From the NCBI GenBank assembly GCA_947259225.1, contig CAMYLK010000011.1, positions 1-64,000 of the forward strand: a stretch of DNA of 64,000 bases. Reading direction: 5' to 3'. This document shows positions 17,068-25,845 of the stretch, in pieces. Origin of the DNA: an uncultured Desulfobulbaceae bacterium. GTDB taxonomy: Bacteria > Desulfobacterota > Desulfobulbia > Desulfobulbales > Desulfobulbaceae. Below the pieces are notes generated by a model. That model had not been told where the DNA came from. It ran no database searches and saw nothing but the letters and a program-made list of their open reading frames with translations. The position numbers and the translations under genes were made by a program. Numbering within the stretch: the first letter of the stretch is position 1; each line of letters starts with the position of its first letter.

Positions 17068-19656
17068 ATGGAGAGTCAAATTAGCTCAATAGTCAAACGC
17101 ACCGCTTATTTTATCCTCTTTTTCCTGATCATCCTTGCTCTGCTAGGCGCGGCCATCTGGTGGTCCCTGAAAAAAGGAATCGAGCTTGACCGGCTATCCA
17201 TTTCTTCAGTTGAAATTTCCAAGCTTTCATTGCAGTTGGATAAAGGATTCATTCTCCATCTTGATCAACTCAAGGTAATTGAAAAGGAAACATCAGGTGC
17301 TGCTATCGACCTCGAAAACCTGATACCCCGGATCAAGAAATGGGGCCACCTGGTCCAGGAAATAGATATTAACCAGCTTACCGTAAAGGATCAGGTTGTC
17401 GGACTCACCTATCGGAACGGCAGCTTTCAGGTTCGCGGTAATACATTCACACTTGAAGCCGCCATTGCCCATGAACTGGGTATATTTCATTTTGATCTTT
17501 CAAGGCTTGCCATAACACCATATAAAATAAACCTTTCCGGTAAGGCTTCCTATTCCCGTTCATTGGACAAGTTCATGTTTTCAGGCGGTTTTGAGAGCCC
17601 ATGGGGAACAGGTGACCTCAGCATAGCAGAACAGGATGGACAGGTTGATGTAAATATCGGTACAGATGAGTTTACGGATCTCGTTGCCATTCTTGAGCAG
17701 TTTCAGCTGGACCGGGACCTGCTCACCTGGTTATCACAAAATATTTCAGCGCAAAGTTACCAGGTCAGGCAGCTTAAAATACATTTCCCCCTGAACGACC
17801 TGAAAAATATCGGGCCGGAGAATGTCAGCGGGACTGCAGCTGCCACTTCCGCAACCGTCAGGTTCCATCCCGACCTGCCGCCTGTACAATGTGACAGGAT
17901 AAATATCTCATATCAGTCAGACCGCCTCTCTTTCGCACTTGAAAAACCAATGTATAAGGACATTAGTCTGACAGGAAGCAAAGTCTATATTGACCACCTG
18001 GTTCAGGGTGACTCACAACTCGCCATCAACATTGCGACTGAAACACAAAAAAACAACGATATAGTTGAACTTCTGGGGGCATACAACATTCATTTGAAGG
18101 GCCGGCAGGTAACCGGTCTGACAGAGGTCGACCTCCAACTGATGTTCGATTTACCTGAATTCGACCTCAATACCCGGGGAACCTTTACGGTCAGTCCCGG
18201 TGAATGGAGGTCCGGCAGTATCCCCTTCCTGACAGAGGGAATGACAATTCAATTACAAAACAACATAATCACCATTCAGGAAGCAGAAATATCCTATGAG
18301 GATATACTTCATGCCAACGTATCAGGTACCATTGACGCATCATCACTTCATGCAGAGATACAAGGTAAAGTGAACCGGTTAAACTTCAGTGTCGGTGAGA
18401 CACCCTTACTCCATGCATCAGAACTTCCAGTTACGCTTGGGATAGAATTCAGCAGGGAATCTGTTAAGTTAAATTTTGATGAATTCCAGACCCTGGTGAC
18501 CCTGCAGGACGGCACGACAAAAATAGTCATCAACAGCCTTAAGGATATTGCACCACTCGTCCCGCCCCTTCAAAAACTGAACTTTGATGAAGGCCATGTC
18601 CAATTAACTGTCAAGGACCTTGACCATATCCAATTTGCCGGAGAAATTGCTATTCCAAACACGATCCTGTCATTGAACGACAAACCCGTTACACAATTCC
18701 AATATCATGGAACATGGAATCCCCACAAAACAGAGATATATATTAATGATAATAAAATTATCGCCTCGCTGAGCGACAAGCTGACCGCTGACTTTCATGA
18801 TTACCTGATCACTGTTGACACAAATACTTTTCAGGGCAAGGAAACGACTCCTTCGGTGCCCATTCCCATTGAAGTAACTGGCCCCGGAACGCTTCTGAAG
18901 GTAAAGGAATTTTCGATTCCTACACAAAAATTTACTTTCAAGGCCAATGGTTCAGACATCTCTTTTCTGGCGCAGCTTAAACAAGGGCATTTTCTTTTCG
19001 AATCAGTTGACGATGAGATTAACTTTGTCGGCACGGAGCTGGACGGAAAGATTGCGGAAACATTCATCCGTTTTGCTGATTTCTCAGGTGGTACACTCAA
19101 TGTGTCACTCAAAGGCAGCCTGGTAAATTACAAAGGCTTCATTGAATTCAATGACGTTCTTGTGAAAGACTATCTCCTCATGAACAATGTGCTTGCTTTT
19201 TTAAACGCAATCCCGGCCCTGGCAACTCTTTCAACCCCGGGGTTTGATCAGGACGGGTATCGAATAAAGGAGGGTATTGTTCATTTTGACCTGCATGAGA
19301 AAATATTGACTATTCATCAGCTCCGGGCAGACGGTACTACTGTCAACGTTGAAGCGGAAGGTTGGGTTAATTTTAATGACAGAACCATCAAACAGGACAT
19401 GGAGCTTATCACCCTCAAGGATTACAGCAACATTATCAGTAAACTCCCCATAGCGGGTTATGCCATTTTAGGTGAGGAGGGGACCCTCAGCACCTCCCTG
19501 AAGATTAACGGTTCGCTGGATGATCCCCATATCAAAACGTACCTTGCAAGAGATATTATCATGTCACCGGTCAATGTCATCAAGCGAACCTTTCAGTTTC
19601 CCTTCCATTTATATAAAAACAAGGGGACCAAAACGCCGGAAATCCAGGAACCGTAA
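17068..19656 (+). CDS. AsmA/YhdP-like inner-membrane-anchored periplasmic protein
   Basis: An 862-residue protein with one N-terminal membrane helix (about 12-34) and a long periplasmic region of repeating beta strands. The C-terminal part (LLMNNVLAFLNAIPALATL, then a strand pattern VNVEAEGWVNFNDRTI and GTLSTSLKINGSLDDPHI) matches the AsmA-like C-terminal domain found in YhdP, TamB and relatives. Such proteins form hydrophobic grooves that carry phospholipids from the inner to the outer membrane. It stands alone on the plus strand, convergent with cytochrome c3. A second protein of the same superfamily (YdbH-like) is encoded at 25846-28485, so the segment carries two possible lipid bridges. 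The exact subfamily is uncertain. Confidence 0.75.
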   Translation: MESQISSIVKRTAYFILFFLIILALLGAAIWWSLKKGIELDRLSISSVEISKLSLQLDKGFILHLDQLKVIEKETSGAAIDLENLIPRIKKWGHLVQEIDINQLTVKDQVVGLTYRNGSFQVRGNTFTLEAAIAHELGIFHFDLSRLAITPYKINLSGKASYSRSLDKFMFSGGFESPWGTGDLSIAEQDGQVDVNIGTDEFTDLVAILEQFQLDRDLLTWLSQNISAQSYQVRQLKIHFPLNDLKNIGPENVSGTAAATSATVRFHPDLPPVQCDRINISYQSDRLSFALEKPMYKDISLTGSKVYIDHLVQGDSQLAINIATETQKNNDIVELLGAYNIHLKGRQVTGLTEVDLQLMFDLPEFDLNTRGTFTVSPGEWRSGSIPFLTEGMTIQLQNNIITIQEAEISYEDILHANVSGTIDASSLHAEIQGKVNRLNFSVGETPLLHASELPVTLGIEFSRESVKLNFDEFQTLVTLQDGTTKIVINSLKDIAPLVPPLQKLNFDEGHVQLTVKDLDHIQFAGEIAIPNTILSLNDKPVTQFQYHGTWNPHKTEIYINDNKIIASLSDKLTADFHDYLITVDTNTFQGKETTPSVPIPIEVTGPGTLLKVKEFSIPTQKFTFKANGSDISFLAQLKQGHFLFESVDDEINFVGTELDGKIAETFIRFADFSGGTLNVSLKGSLVNYKGFIEFNDVLVKDYLLMNNVLAFLNAIPALATLSTPGFDQDGYRIKEGIVHFDLHEKILTIHQLRADGTTVNVEAEGWVNFNDRTIKQDMELITLKDYSNIISKLPIAGYAILGEEGTLSTSLKINGSLDDPHIKTYLARDIIMSPVNVIKRTFQFPFHLYKNKGTKTPEIQEP

Positions 19657-19668
19657 TGATACGGTTCC
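19647..19668. terminator. Short hairpin at the convergent ends of the AsmA-like and cytochrome genes
   Basis: A 9-bp stem GGAACCGTA / TACGGTTCC with a 4-nt loop overlaps the stop codon of the AsmA-like gene. There is no clear T tract, so termination is only suggested. Confidence 0.35.
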
Positions 19669-19699
19669 CGGACCCTGGCAGGAGTATTTGTGCTTAAAT

Positions 19700-20131
19700 T
19701 CAACATCCTTCAACAGCTTTTTTCTTTTTCAGATGACAATCGCTGCACTTTGCCGGCCCCTTTTTCCCTTCATATCCAGCCTTGTGGCAATCTTTACAGC
19801 GGGTATGGAATACATCCTTGGCCTTCTGCAGTTTCACGTTGGCAAAGTCACTGTTATGGCAGGACACACAACTCAGTTTCACTGGATCTTCAAGGGAACC
19901 GATACCCTCGGCAGTCAAAGGTTTGTGCTCTGCATCATGATGACATACTCCGCATTTCAGCCCCATATCCAGATGGTTTTTATGGGGAAAACGGGCTGGT
20001 TTCTTTCCCTTGATGACCAATTCATCTTTTGGAGCTGTCAGTGATGTATCAGCAGTAGCTGAACCTGCCCAAAAACAGATTGTAACTGCTGCGGCTATCG
20101 CTGCACCAAAACCAAACATTTTCTTTTGCAT
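19700..20131 (-). CDS. Periplasmic tetraheme cytochrome c3 (class III)
   Basis: A precursor of about 143 residues with a signal peptide ending near GSATA and four heme-binding motifs: CGVCH, CVSCH, CKDCH and CSDCH. Additional histidines (FPHKNH near the start, HHDAEH) can supply the distal ligands, as in type I cytochrome c3. This carrier shuttles electrons between periplasmic hydrogenases or formate dehydrogenases and membrane complexes in sulfate reducers. The ATG at 20131 is chosen because it is preceded by a strong AGGGAGG site; a longer frame reaches back to 20152. It is transcribed away from a long gene-free stretch that should hold its promoter. Confidence 0.93.
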   Translation of the reverse strand: MQKKMFGFGAAIAAAVTICFWAGSATADTSLTAPKDELVIKGKKPARFPHKNHLDMGLKCGVCHHDAEHKPLTAEGIGSLEDPVKLSCVSCHNSDFANVKLQKAKDVFHTRCKDCHKAGYEGKKGPAKCSDCHLKKKKAVEGC

Positions 20132-20152
20132 TTTTTCCTCCCTGTTTTTCAT

Positions 20153-20815
20153 TTTTTTTGATGGTCGTGAACAGTTTAGAAGGATATGTTCCTTTGTTAT
20201 AAGATTAGAGTAAAAAAAAATCTCTGAATAGCCGACATCACCTCATGTCTACCCGACATGTATAAATACCGGGAACTTGCGAAGGTTACCAGTTACTTGA
20301 GATGTCTCCATACAGAGCAATAGTTTACGAAAAAAGGGGTAGGAAAACCATTTTCCGATTTGAACCTGAGGGGAAGAGTGAGTATACACGTATTATGAGT
20401 CGAGACTCGAGCCCAAAGGGCACTTTGGTTACCCCTTGAATAGGCTGGTTTTATTTCTTTCCCATTGCCGTTTACTGAGCACCGCAGGTGTTGCCGATAA
20501 AATATCTGCTCTTCAAATTGCAGATTTTCGGTAGCATCGAGGAGCACAGGGCACCCGCTGGGTTAAACGGAACGGGCGTCGTTTTTTTGGTTCGTTTTTT
20601 GGGACGGGCAAAGTTAGACATGCATTCATAAATTTCAACAGGCTTAATGAGCACAAAGCTTAATCAACCAGTTAAAACGTTGAACCGCCGACTGAAAGAC
20701 GAAAAAAAAATGAACAAATAAATCTAATAATCAGCTGAGTCCGTTAACTCTGACCTGGCCTCAAGGACCAGGTTTAAAAAATTAAATAAAACTTGCTCAA
20801 TACGTATAAATACTG
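20153..20815. other. Gene-poor interval between cytochrome c3 and the XRE regulator
   Basis: About 660 bp without a gene I can support. Two overlapping minus-strand frames (20293-20547 and 20472-20654) lack ribosome sites and recognisable sequence. The interval should contain the cytochrome promoter and the divergent promoter of the XRE-type gene. No clear terminator, riboswitch or repeat was identified. It could contain a decayed gene. Confidence 0.5.
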
Positions 20816-21802
20816 ATGGATCACCAGAAAAAAACCACCCCCTCTCATCCATTTTCCGGAGGCGCCCCCATTGCCAGGATAAACGGCCCAAGGATCAGAA
20901 AATTACGGGAGGAAAAAAGCCTTACCCAACTCTACCTTTCAGAGGTGGTAGGTGTCACCACTGACACAATATCCCGCTGGGAAAATCGAAGATATCCCTC
21001 CATCAAACTTGAAAATGCTGAAAAACTTGCCCAGGCACTCGAAGTTGATCTCGATGAAATCCTGGAACGTAACGATCAGGCGGAAGGACCTTCAAAACTA
21101 TCTGAAACAACGAGAGAACACTCCCGTTCTCAGCGATCTCTTTTCTCAAAACTGCACATAGGTATTGCTGTCTTAACTCTGGTACTCCTCGGGATACTGG
21201 TCTCGTACCTGCTCCCCCTTCGAGATCAGAAATTTTCTGTCTCAGCTGAACGGACTCTTCCTCATCATATTCCCCCAGGTCAGTCGTTCCCGGTCCTGAT
21301 CCAGATCAAATCATCCGAGCTCTCGCCGCTGTCCCTGATAGTTAAGGAAAAACTACCTCCAGGCAGCAGAGCAAAGAATGGGACACCCGCCTTCAGTTCA
21401 GTTGACCAAGTCAAGAACACCGTTAAGTGGATCAGAAAAACTGAAGGAGAACTAACTGTTTTTGCCTATGTTCTCAGTGCGCCACATGATGCAGCTGACA
21501 GAAATGAACTTGCATTTGCAGGGTCTGTAACACTCAAACAGAAGACCGGCAAACATGACATTGTCAGGGGTGGCTATTCAGTTATTATTGCGCCATATCA
21601 CTGGGCAGATACCAACCGGGACAATAGCATTGATGACGAGGAAATACTGGCTGTATACGACCTGTACAGTGATGTTGACGGGTTACAGTTCAACCGTGAT
21701 CTGATCGACGACATCTGGGCGGGAACAGGATACTATTGGGACGAGAAGAAAAAGAAATATGTCGTCCTGGAAGAGTCTTCGGGAATTCAACTTAAGGAGT
21801 AA
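20816..21802 (+). CDS. Membrane-anchored XRE-type regulator with periplasmic domain
   Basis: A 328-residue protein. Residues about 24-82 are an XRE/Cro helix-turn-helix (IRKLREEKSLTQLYLSEVVG, TTDTISRWENRRYPS). A charged linker leads to a single membrane segment at about 118-138. The C-terminal 190 residues are predicted periplasmic. They contain a beta-rich part and a segment DTNRDNSIDDEEI that looks like an EF-hand/dockerin calcium loop, followed by a repeat-like DVDGLQFNRDLIDDIW. This is the layout of one-component transmembrane regulators that sense an envelope signal while bound to DNA. The partner gene at 21808 starts 5 bp after its stop. The signal and target genes are unknown. Confidence 0.8.
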   Translation: MDHQKKTTPSHPFSGGAPIARINGPRIRKLREEKSLTQLYLSEVVGVTTDTISRWENRRYPSIKLENAEKLAQALEVDLDEILERNDQAEGPSKLSETTREHSRSQRSLFSKLHIGIAVLTLVLLGILVSYLLPLRDQKFSVSAERTLPHHIPPGQSFPVLIQIKSSELSPLSLIVKEKLPPGSRAKNGTPAFSSVDQVKNTVKWIRKTEGELTVFAYVLSAPHDAADRNELAFAGSVTLKQKTGKHDIVRGGYSVIIAPYHWADTNRDNSIDDEEILAVYDLYSDVDGLQFNRDLIDDIWAGTGYYWDEKKKKYVVLEESSGIQLKE

Positions 21803-21807
21803 GCGTT

Positions 21808-22233
21808 ATGGAACTCATCGACTATATAAAGGTTCGTATTACCCGTTCCAGACTTTTCATCTTTTTCATGGCATGTCTCATCTCCATCTTTTGTGCGGGT
21901 AACTTACATGCAAATTCACAGGTGACTGCTCACTACAAACAATCTTCGGGCAGGGAGCTTGAGGTGGAAATACTCATCCCCTCTCCTCCTCCTGCATCAA
22001 TCATTTTCGTTCAAACTCTGCCGGCCGATGTGAAAATTCAACTCTCCAGACCACAGGCGAAGTCGATAAATGCCAAAAAAGGGGAGGCCAAATGGCTTCT
22101 CCGCAATCTTCAACCAGGAAAAATGAGCATTTCCTTCTCCATTAATAGAGAGGTACAACGTAACGAAATTTCAGGAGAGATCCGCTATAAGACTCCTGAC
22201 GGGAAAAACATGGTCAACCAGCCGGTCAAGTAA
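21808..22233 (+). CDS. Small exported protein paired with the membrane XRE regulator
   Basis: A 141-residue protein with a signal peptide (about 12-36, RLFIFFMACLISIFCAG...LHA) and a mature part of about 105 residues with beta-strand alternation and no cysteines. It is not recognised. Its ribosome site AAGGAG overlaps the stop codon of the XRE-type gene, so the two are translationally linked; it may be the periplasmic ligand or modulator of that regulator. Its mature part has a general resemblance in composition to the beta-rich region of the regulator (LPADVKIQL versus LPPGSRAKN), which may mean the two domains interact or share origin. Its 3' end overlaps the convergent HD-GYP gene by 8 bp. 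Confidence 0.65.
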   Translation: MELIDYIKVRITRSRLFIFFMACLISIFCAGNLHANSQVTAHYKQSSGRELEVEILIPSPPPASIIFVQTLPADVKIQLSRPQAKSINAKKGEAKWLLRNLQPGKMSISFSINREVQRNEISGEIRYKTPDGKNMVNQPVK

Positions 22234-25186
22234 CCTGATCTTCTGTTTCTTTACTCAAATAACTCTCGATATCCACTTCATCAACATGTTCAGGATCCAA
22301 GTATTGCTCGGCATACTTGAGATACACCCCGCTTCTGAGAAAAAGTTCAAACAGGTCGGGATCAATATGCTGATCTTTTTTGAAGAAATTCATGATCCTG
22401 ATCGTTTCGCTCAGTTTCTTGGCCTTCTTATAGGGCCTGTCTGAGGCGGTCAAAGCCTCGAAAATATCCGCAATCGCCATCATTTTTGCTGTCAGTGACA
22501 TCTGGGCCCCGGTCAGCCGCTTCGGATAGCCCGTGCCGATCATTGTCTCATGGTGTCCACCGGCCAGTTCCGGGACTTCCCTGAGGTGTTTAGGATAGGG
22601 CAGTTTTTCGAGCATGATAATGGTCTGCACGATATGGTCATTTATCTTGTACCGCTCTTCCGCGGTCAGGGTACCCCGTTCTACTTTAAGGTTATAGAGT
22701 TCACCCAGGTTGTAGCGATACTCTGGAACGTCGAGTTTAAATCCCCACTCGTTGTCCTCGGGCATCCGTTCGTTTTTATTGCGCTCAATAAGGTGATCCT
22801 GCCTGTCAGCAAGCACATTCTCTTCAACCGGCAGGGTCGGCCCAGGTTCCCGTGCTTTTCTCTTCTCTTCTTCCCAGGAAATGCCTAGTCGGTCATCAAG
22901 GGTCCGGGTCCACGTCCGTTTCGAAATATCCTCCAGGCGATCCATCTTCTCCTGAGCCATGAACTCTCCGCCGAGATTGCACTCCGCCACAAAGGCAAAA
23001 TCGTCATCAAGCTTTTGCCATTCCTTCTCCATGGCCGTTCTTAACTCTTCCCTGTCACCGCCCCCGGCAACCTGTTCCCAGTACCTTACCTGTGCATCTC
23101 TTTTCAGCACTTCAAAACGGGTACGTATTTCATGTATGCGGTCATAAATGGTTTCCAGCTTGGTAGCCTTGTCAACCACATATTCCGGGGTCGTAACTTT
23201 ACCGCAGTCATGGAGCCAGCCGGCAAGGTGCACAGCCTCCCACCCCTCTTCATCCAACTGGTAATCCTTGAAAAGGCCCTCATCATCGCAGGCTGCCCGG
23301 GCGAGCATCTTTGTTATGACCGGCACCCGTTGACAGTGTCCACCAGTATATTCTGATTTGGCATCAATGGCACCTGCCAGCAGGTGCATGAATGAATCCA
23401 TCAACCGTTTCTGCATCTCAAAGAGTTGTCTGCTTTCCAGTGATACTGCCGCAAAACCTGAAAAAGACCGGACAAAATCCAAGCGGTCCTCCCAGGCACC
23501 CTTTTTTGCCTCATTTTCAGTCACCTTGTTCAGCAGGCACAGAAGTCCAATAACCTCTTCCTGCCTGTTCTTCAGGGGCAAAGCTGTGACCACTAACTCA
23601 TCGACAACAAACATTTGTAAGAGTTCCTGCATATCTTCATGCTGCTCGTGACTCAACTGGATATGGCGGGTCTCTTTTTTATGGGCCGCCTTGACAAGTT
23701 CACTGTCAGAATCTAAAGAAAGACTTGGCAAACCCCTCACATCAACTACTCCTGTTGCCTGTTCAATGAGAACGCCAGGTTTTAGTGTTTTGGCATCTTC
23801 ATCAACCAGGCATGTCAGGACAGCACCGGCCTGGCTTACATTCAGCGTCTCCTGGGTAATCTGCTCAAGCATTGCATCAAAATTCTGCTCGTCAGCCAAC
23901 GACTTGATCAGAGAGAGAAACCTGCTGATCGTTGTTTTCATCAGGTCCATTGCCCGGGCCAATTCGTCAACTTCCCTTATTTGAGAACGCAGTGTAATGG
24001 GCCGCTTGAAGTCAAAACGGCTTATTAATTTCGCTTCGCCCGCAAGGTTTTTCAATGCCTTTGAGATCATGGCCGCTACGAGTGAGGCAGCCGGGATTGA
24101 AAGGAGAATGATAAGCAGGGTGACCAGAAGAGAGTGGTTCACCATCTTAATTGCATCTGCCAGCAGCTCCTTTCGAGGTGAGATCATGAGCAATGTCAGG
24201 TCCCGATCCTTTTGCCCGCTGACGTTTAACGTCCTGGTAAACCCCTGCCAGCTTTCTTTTTCAAAATCAAACTCCAAAGGACCGGGCTTGAGCAAGTTAT
24301 TCTCATGGATAAATGCAAGAACGCCGCTCTCAAGATCAGATATATGGGCTATTTTAAAACGTTCCTTATCAAGCTGGATGATAACTTTTTCAGGCTTTGT
24401 ATATCCCAGGGCCCGACCATCGGCATCTATAATGACAATCTCGGAATGAGGCGTGAGAAGATGTTCCTGCAGGGTTTCAGATAACTGGCCAAGTGTGACA
24501 TCCGCCCCAAGGACTCCCTTCGCACCCCGGGGCTTGAATGATACGGTAGTCCCGACTTTACCTGAAAAATGAAAGAGATATGGTGCTACAGCCGTTGCTT
24601 TATCTGACAGGAGGGCCTGCTTGTACCAGGGGCGTGTTCTGGGATCATATTTTGTCGGGACAGGCTGCCATCGGAAGACTTCATGGAGCTTATCATTAAA
24701 AAAAATCCTGAGGAGCAACCTTTCCCCGTTACTTTCCTCTGTTTCAATATGGTCAACAACAAACGAAGCCTCATCAGGTGCCTGGAAACGTTCTCGCATC
24801 TGCAATGATACAAGGGGTCTTACTATAAAGTAGTCCCCGTTGTCATACCCTACCTGGAGGCCTGCAATCTCAGCTCCGCTCTGCAGAGCAGAGCTTAAAA
24901 TTTCAAGTGCTTCCAGCCTTTCCTCGAGGCTTTCGGCGCTGGTGACCGGAGAAAAAGACAACTGATTGACGGTTTGAAAAACAGGTTGGTATGTTCGCTT
25001 GAAGTCGAGCGTAACCTCTCTCGAAGCCTGGTCATATGACCGTTCGGCTGCGGCTAGAACTATTTTTGCTGTGGAATTGTAATTGTACCAGGTCAGGACA
25101 GCACCCACAGCAACAATCAGCAGAACAAACAATGAGTTGATTGTAAAATAAAAAGATGGTCGGTAACCTGTCTTTTCGCTGGTCAT
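22226..25186 (-). CDS. Cache-HAMP-GAF-HD-GYP c-di-GMP phosphodiesterase
   Basis: A 986-residue sensor enzyme. TM1 lies at about 12-32, a periplasmic dCache domain at 35-335 (with FIVRPLVSLQMRERF and DPRTRPWYKQAL), TM2 at about 345-370, HAMP at 370-420, a GAF-like domain at 430-590 and an HD-GYP domain at 600-950. Catalytic motifs HLAGWLHDCGK (about 659) and GGHHETMIGTGYP (about 877) are intact. The spacing between them is about 150 residues longer than in standard HD-GYP domains because of a charged, helical insertion. It should hydrolyse c-di-GMP in response to a periplasmic small molecule and thereby influence the LapD/LapG adhesin switch at the start of the window. Confidence 0.88.
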   Translation of the reverse strand: MTSEKTGYRPSFYFTINSLFVLLIVAVGAVLTWYNYNSTAKIVLAAAERSYDQASREVTLDFKRTYQPVFQTVNQLSFSPVTSAESLEERLEALEILSSALQSGAEIAGLQVGYDNGDYFIVRPLVSLQMRERFQAPDEASFVVDHIETEESNGERLLLRIFFNDKLHEVFRWQPVPTKYDPRTRPWYKQALLSDKATAVAPYLFHFSGKVGTTVSFKPRGAKGVLGADVTLGQLSETLQEHLLTPHSEIVIIDADGRALGYTKPEKVIIQLDKERFKIAHISDLESGVLAFIHENNLLKPGPLEFDFEKESWQGFTRTLNVSGQKDRDLTLLMISPRKELLADAIKMVNHSLLVTLLIILLSIPAASLVAAMISKALKNLAGEAKLISRFDFKRPITLRSQIREVDELARAMDLMKTTISRFLSLIKSLADEQNFDAMLEQITQETLNVSQAGAVLTCLVDEDAKTLKPGVLIEQATGVVDVRGLPSLSLDSDSELVKAAHKKETRHIQLSHEQHEDMQELLQMFVVDELVVTALPLKNRQEEVIGLLCLLNKVTENEAKKGAWEDRLDFVRSFSGFAAVSLESRQLFEMQKRLMDSFMHLLAGAIDAKSEYTGGHCQRVPVITKMLARAACDDEGLFKDYQLDEEGWEAVHLAGWLHDCGKVTTPEYVVDKATKLETIYDRIHEIRTRFEVLKRDAQVRYWEQVAGGGDREELRTAMEKEWQKLDDDFAFVAECNLGGEFMAQEKMDRLEDISKRTWTRTLDDRLGISWEEEKRKAREPGPTLPVEENVLADRQDHLIERNKNERMPEDNEWGFKLDVPEYRYNLGELYNLKVERGTLTAEERYKINDHIVQTIIMLEKLPYPKHLREVPELAGGHHETMIGTGYPKRLTGAQMSLTAKMMAIADIFEALTASDRPYKKAKKLSETIRIMNFFKKDQHIDPDLFELFLRSGVYLKYAEQYLDPEHVDEVDIESYLSKETEDQVT

Positions 25187-25233
25187 ACTATTCTCACATG
25201 CAGGCTATGGTTATCAGGAGAAGATTATGAATT

Positions 25234-25611
25234 CTATTTCTGATACCAGCTCCCGTTCGGCTTCTGAACCCAGTGTCCCGGCTTGGCATTCCTCATGATA
25301 GTAGCTGCCACCTTTTTTGAAACCTGGTCAACAGTTGTGCCCTCCTTTTTGGCAATTATGCCATTGACTGTCCTGCGATCTGCATTCTCAGCATTAGCCA
25401 CACTGGAAGCATTTCCTGTCGCCTGCCGTACATGGAGGTACCCGTCCGCACCCTCACCGACGGCCCCACTTTTTTTCAGAGTATCGATGGTGGATTTTCT
25501 TTGCAGCATCCTTGCTTTGATAGCCTGCATATCCTCGCTCCATGCCGAGGAACACCATGTCATGAGTATGACAAGACAGAATATCGGAGCTAAATATTTT
25601 CCTTTCAGCAT
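25234..25611 (-). CDS. ydbL: YdbL-like periplasmic protein (DUF1318)
   Basis: A 125-residue exported protein with signal peptide (KYLAPIFCLVILMTWCSSAWS) and a mature part matching the YdbL/DUF1318 pattern: MLQRKSTIDTLKKSGAVGEGADGYL, then NADRRTVNGIIAKKEGT. It is third in a ydbH-ynbE-ydbL order identical to that of E. coli, where YdbL is thought to chaperone YnbE and YdbH in inner-to-outer membrane phospholipid transport. The ATG at 25611 is preferred because GGAGG lies 5 bp upstream; an earlier start at 25623 lacks this. The C-terminus ends in an aromatic cluster (HWVQKPNGSWYQK). Confidence 0.85.
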   Translation of the reverse strand: MLKGKYLAPIFCLVILMTWCSSAWSEDMQAIKARMLQRKSTIDTLKKSGAVGEGADGYLHVRQATGNASSVANAENADRRTVNGIIAKKEGTTVDQVSKKVAATIMRNAKPGHWVQKPNGSWYQK

Positions 25612-25650
25612 ATTGACCTCCATTATTATAATTTGTTTCTTATCACCGTA

Positions 25651-25833
25651 TTATTTCCCGTAAATGTCCCCATAAAAGTCATCCACGGCTTTTTGCACTC
25701 GTACATTGACATCAACAGTGATATGAATGGGTTTGATTTCCACCGGTTTCATTTCAACTTCATGACGGGTACACCCCAACATGACAAGGCCAGTGAAAAG
25801 GAAGAACTGAAAAAAAACAAGGATGCGCTTCAC
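25651..25833 (-). CDS. ynbE: YnbE-like lipoprotein
   Basis: A 60-residue lipoprotein with lipobox LVMLGC and a mature part of about 40 residues (KPIHITVDVNVRVQKAVDDF) matching YnbE, including the alternating beta strand that is thought to extend the YdbH groove at the outer membrane. A GGAGG site lies upstream of the ATG. It sits between ydbH and ydbL with short gaps, so the three genes form an operon. Confidence 0.88.
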   Translation of the reverse strand: MKRILVFFQFFLFTGLVMLGCTRHEVEMKPVEIKPIHITVDVNVRVQKAVDDFYGDIYGK

Positions 25834-25845
25834 GATAGACCTCCA

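Noticed and set aside
20293-20654. Two overlapping minus-strand frames in the gap after cytochrome c3
   Set aside because: No ribosome site, no signal, no family and low similarity to anything recognised; they may be remnants but cannot be supported.
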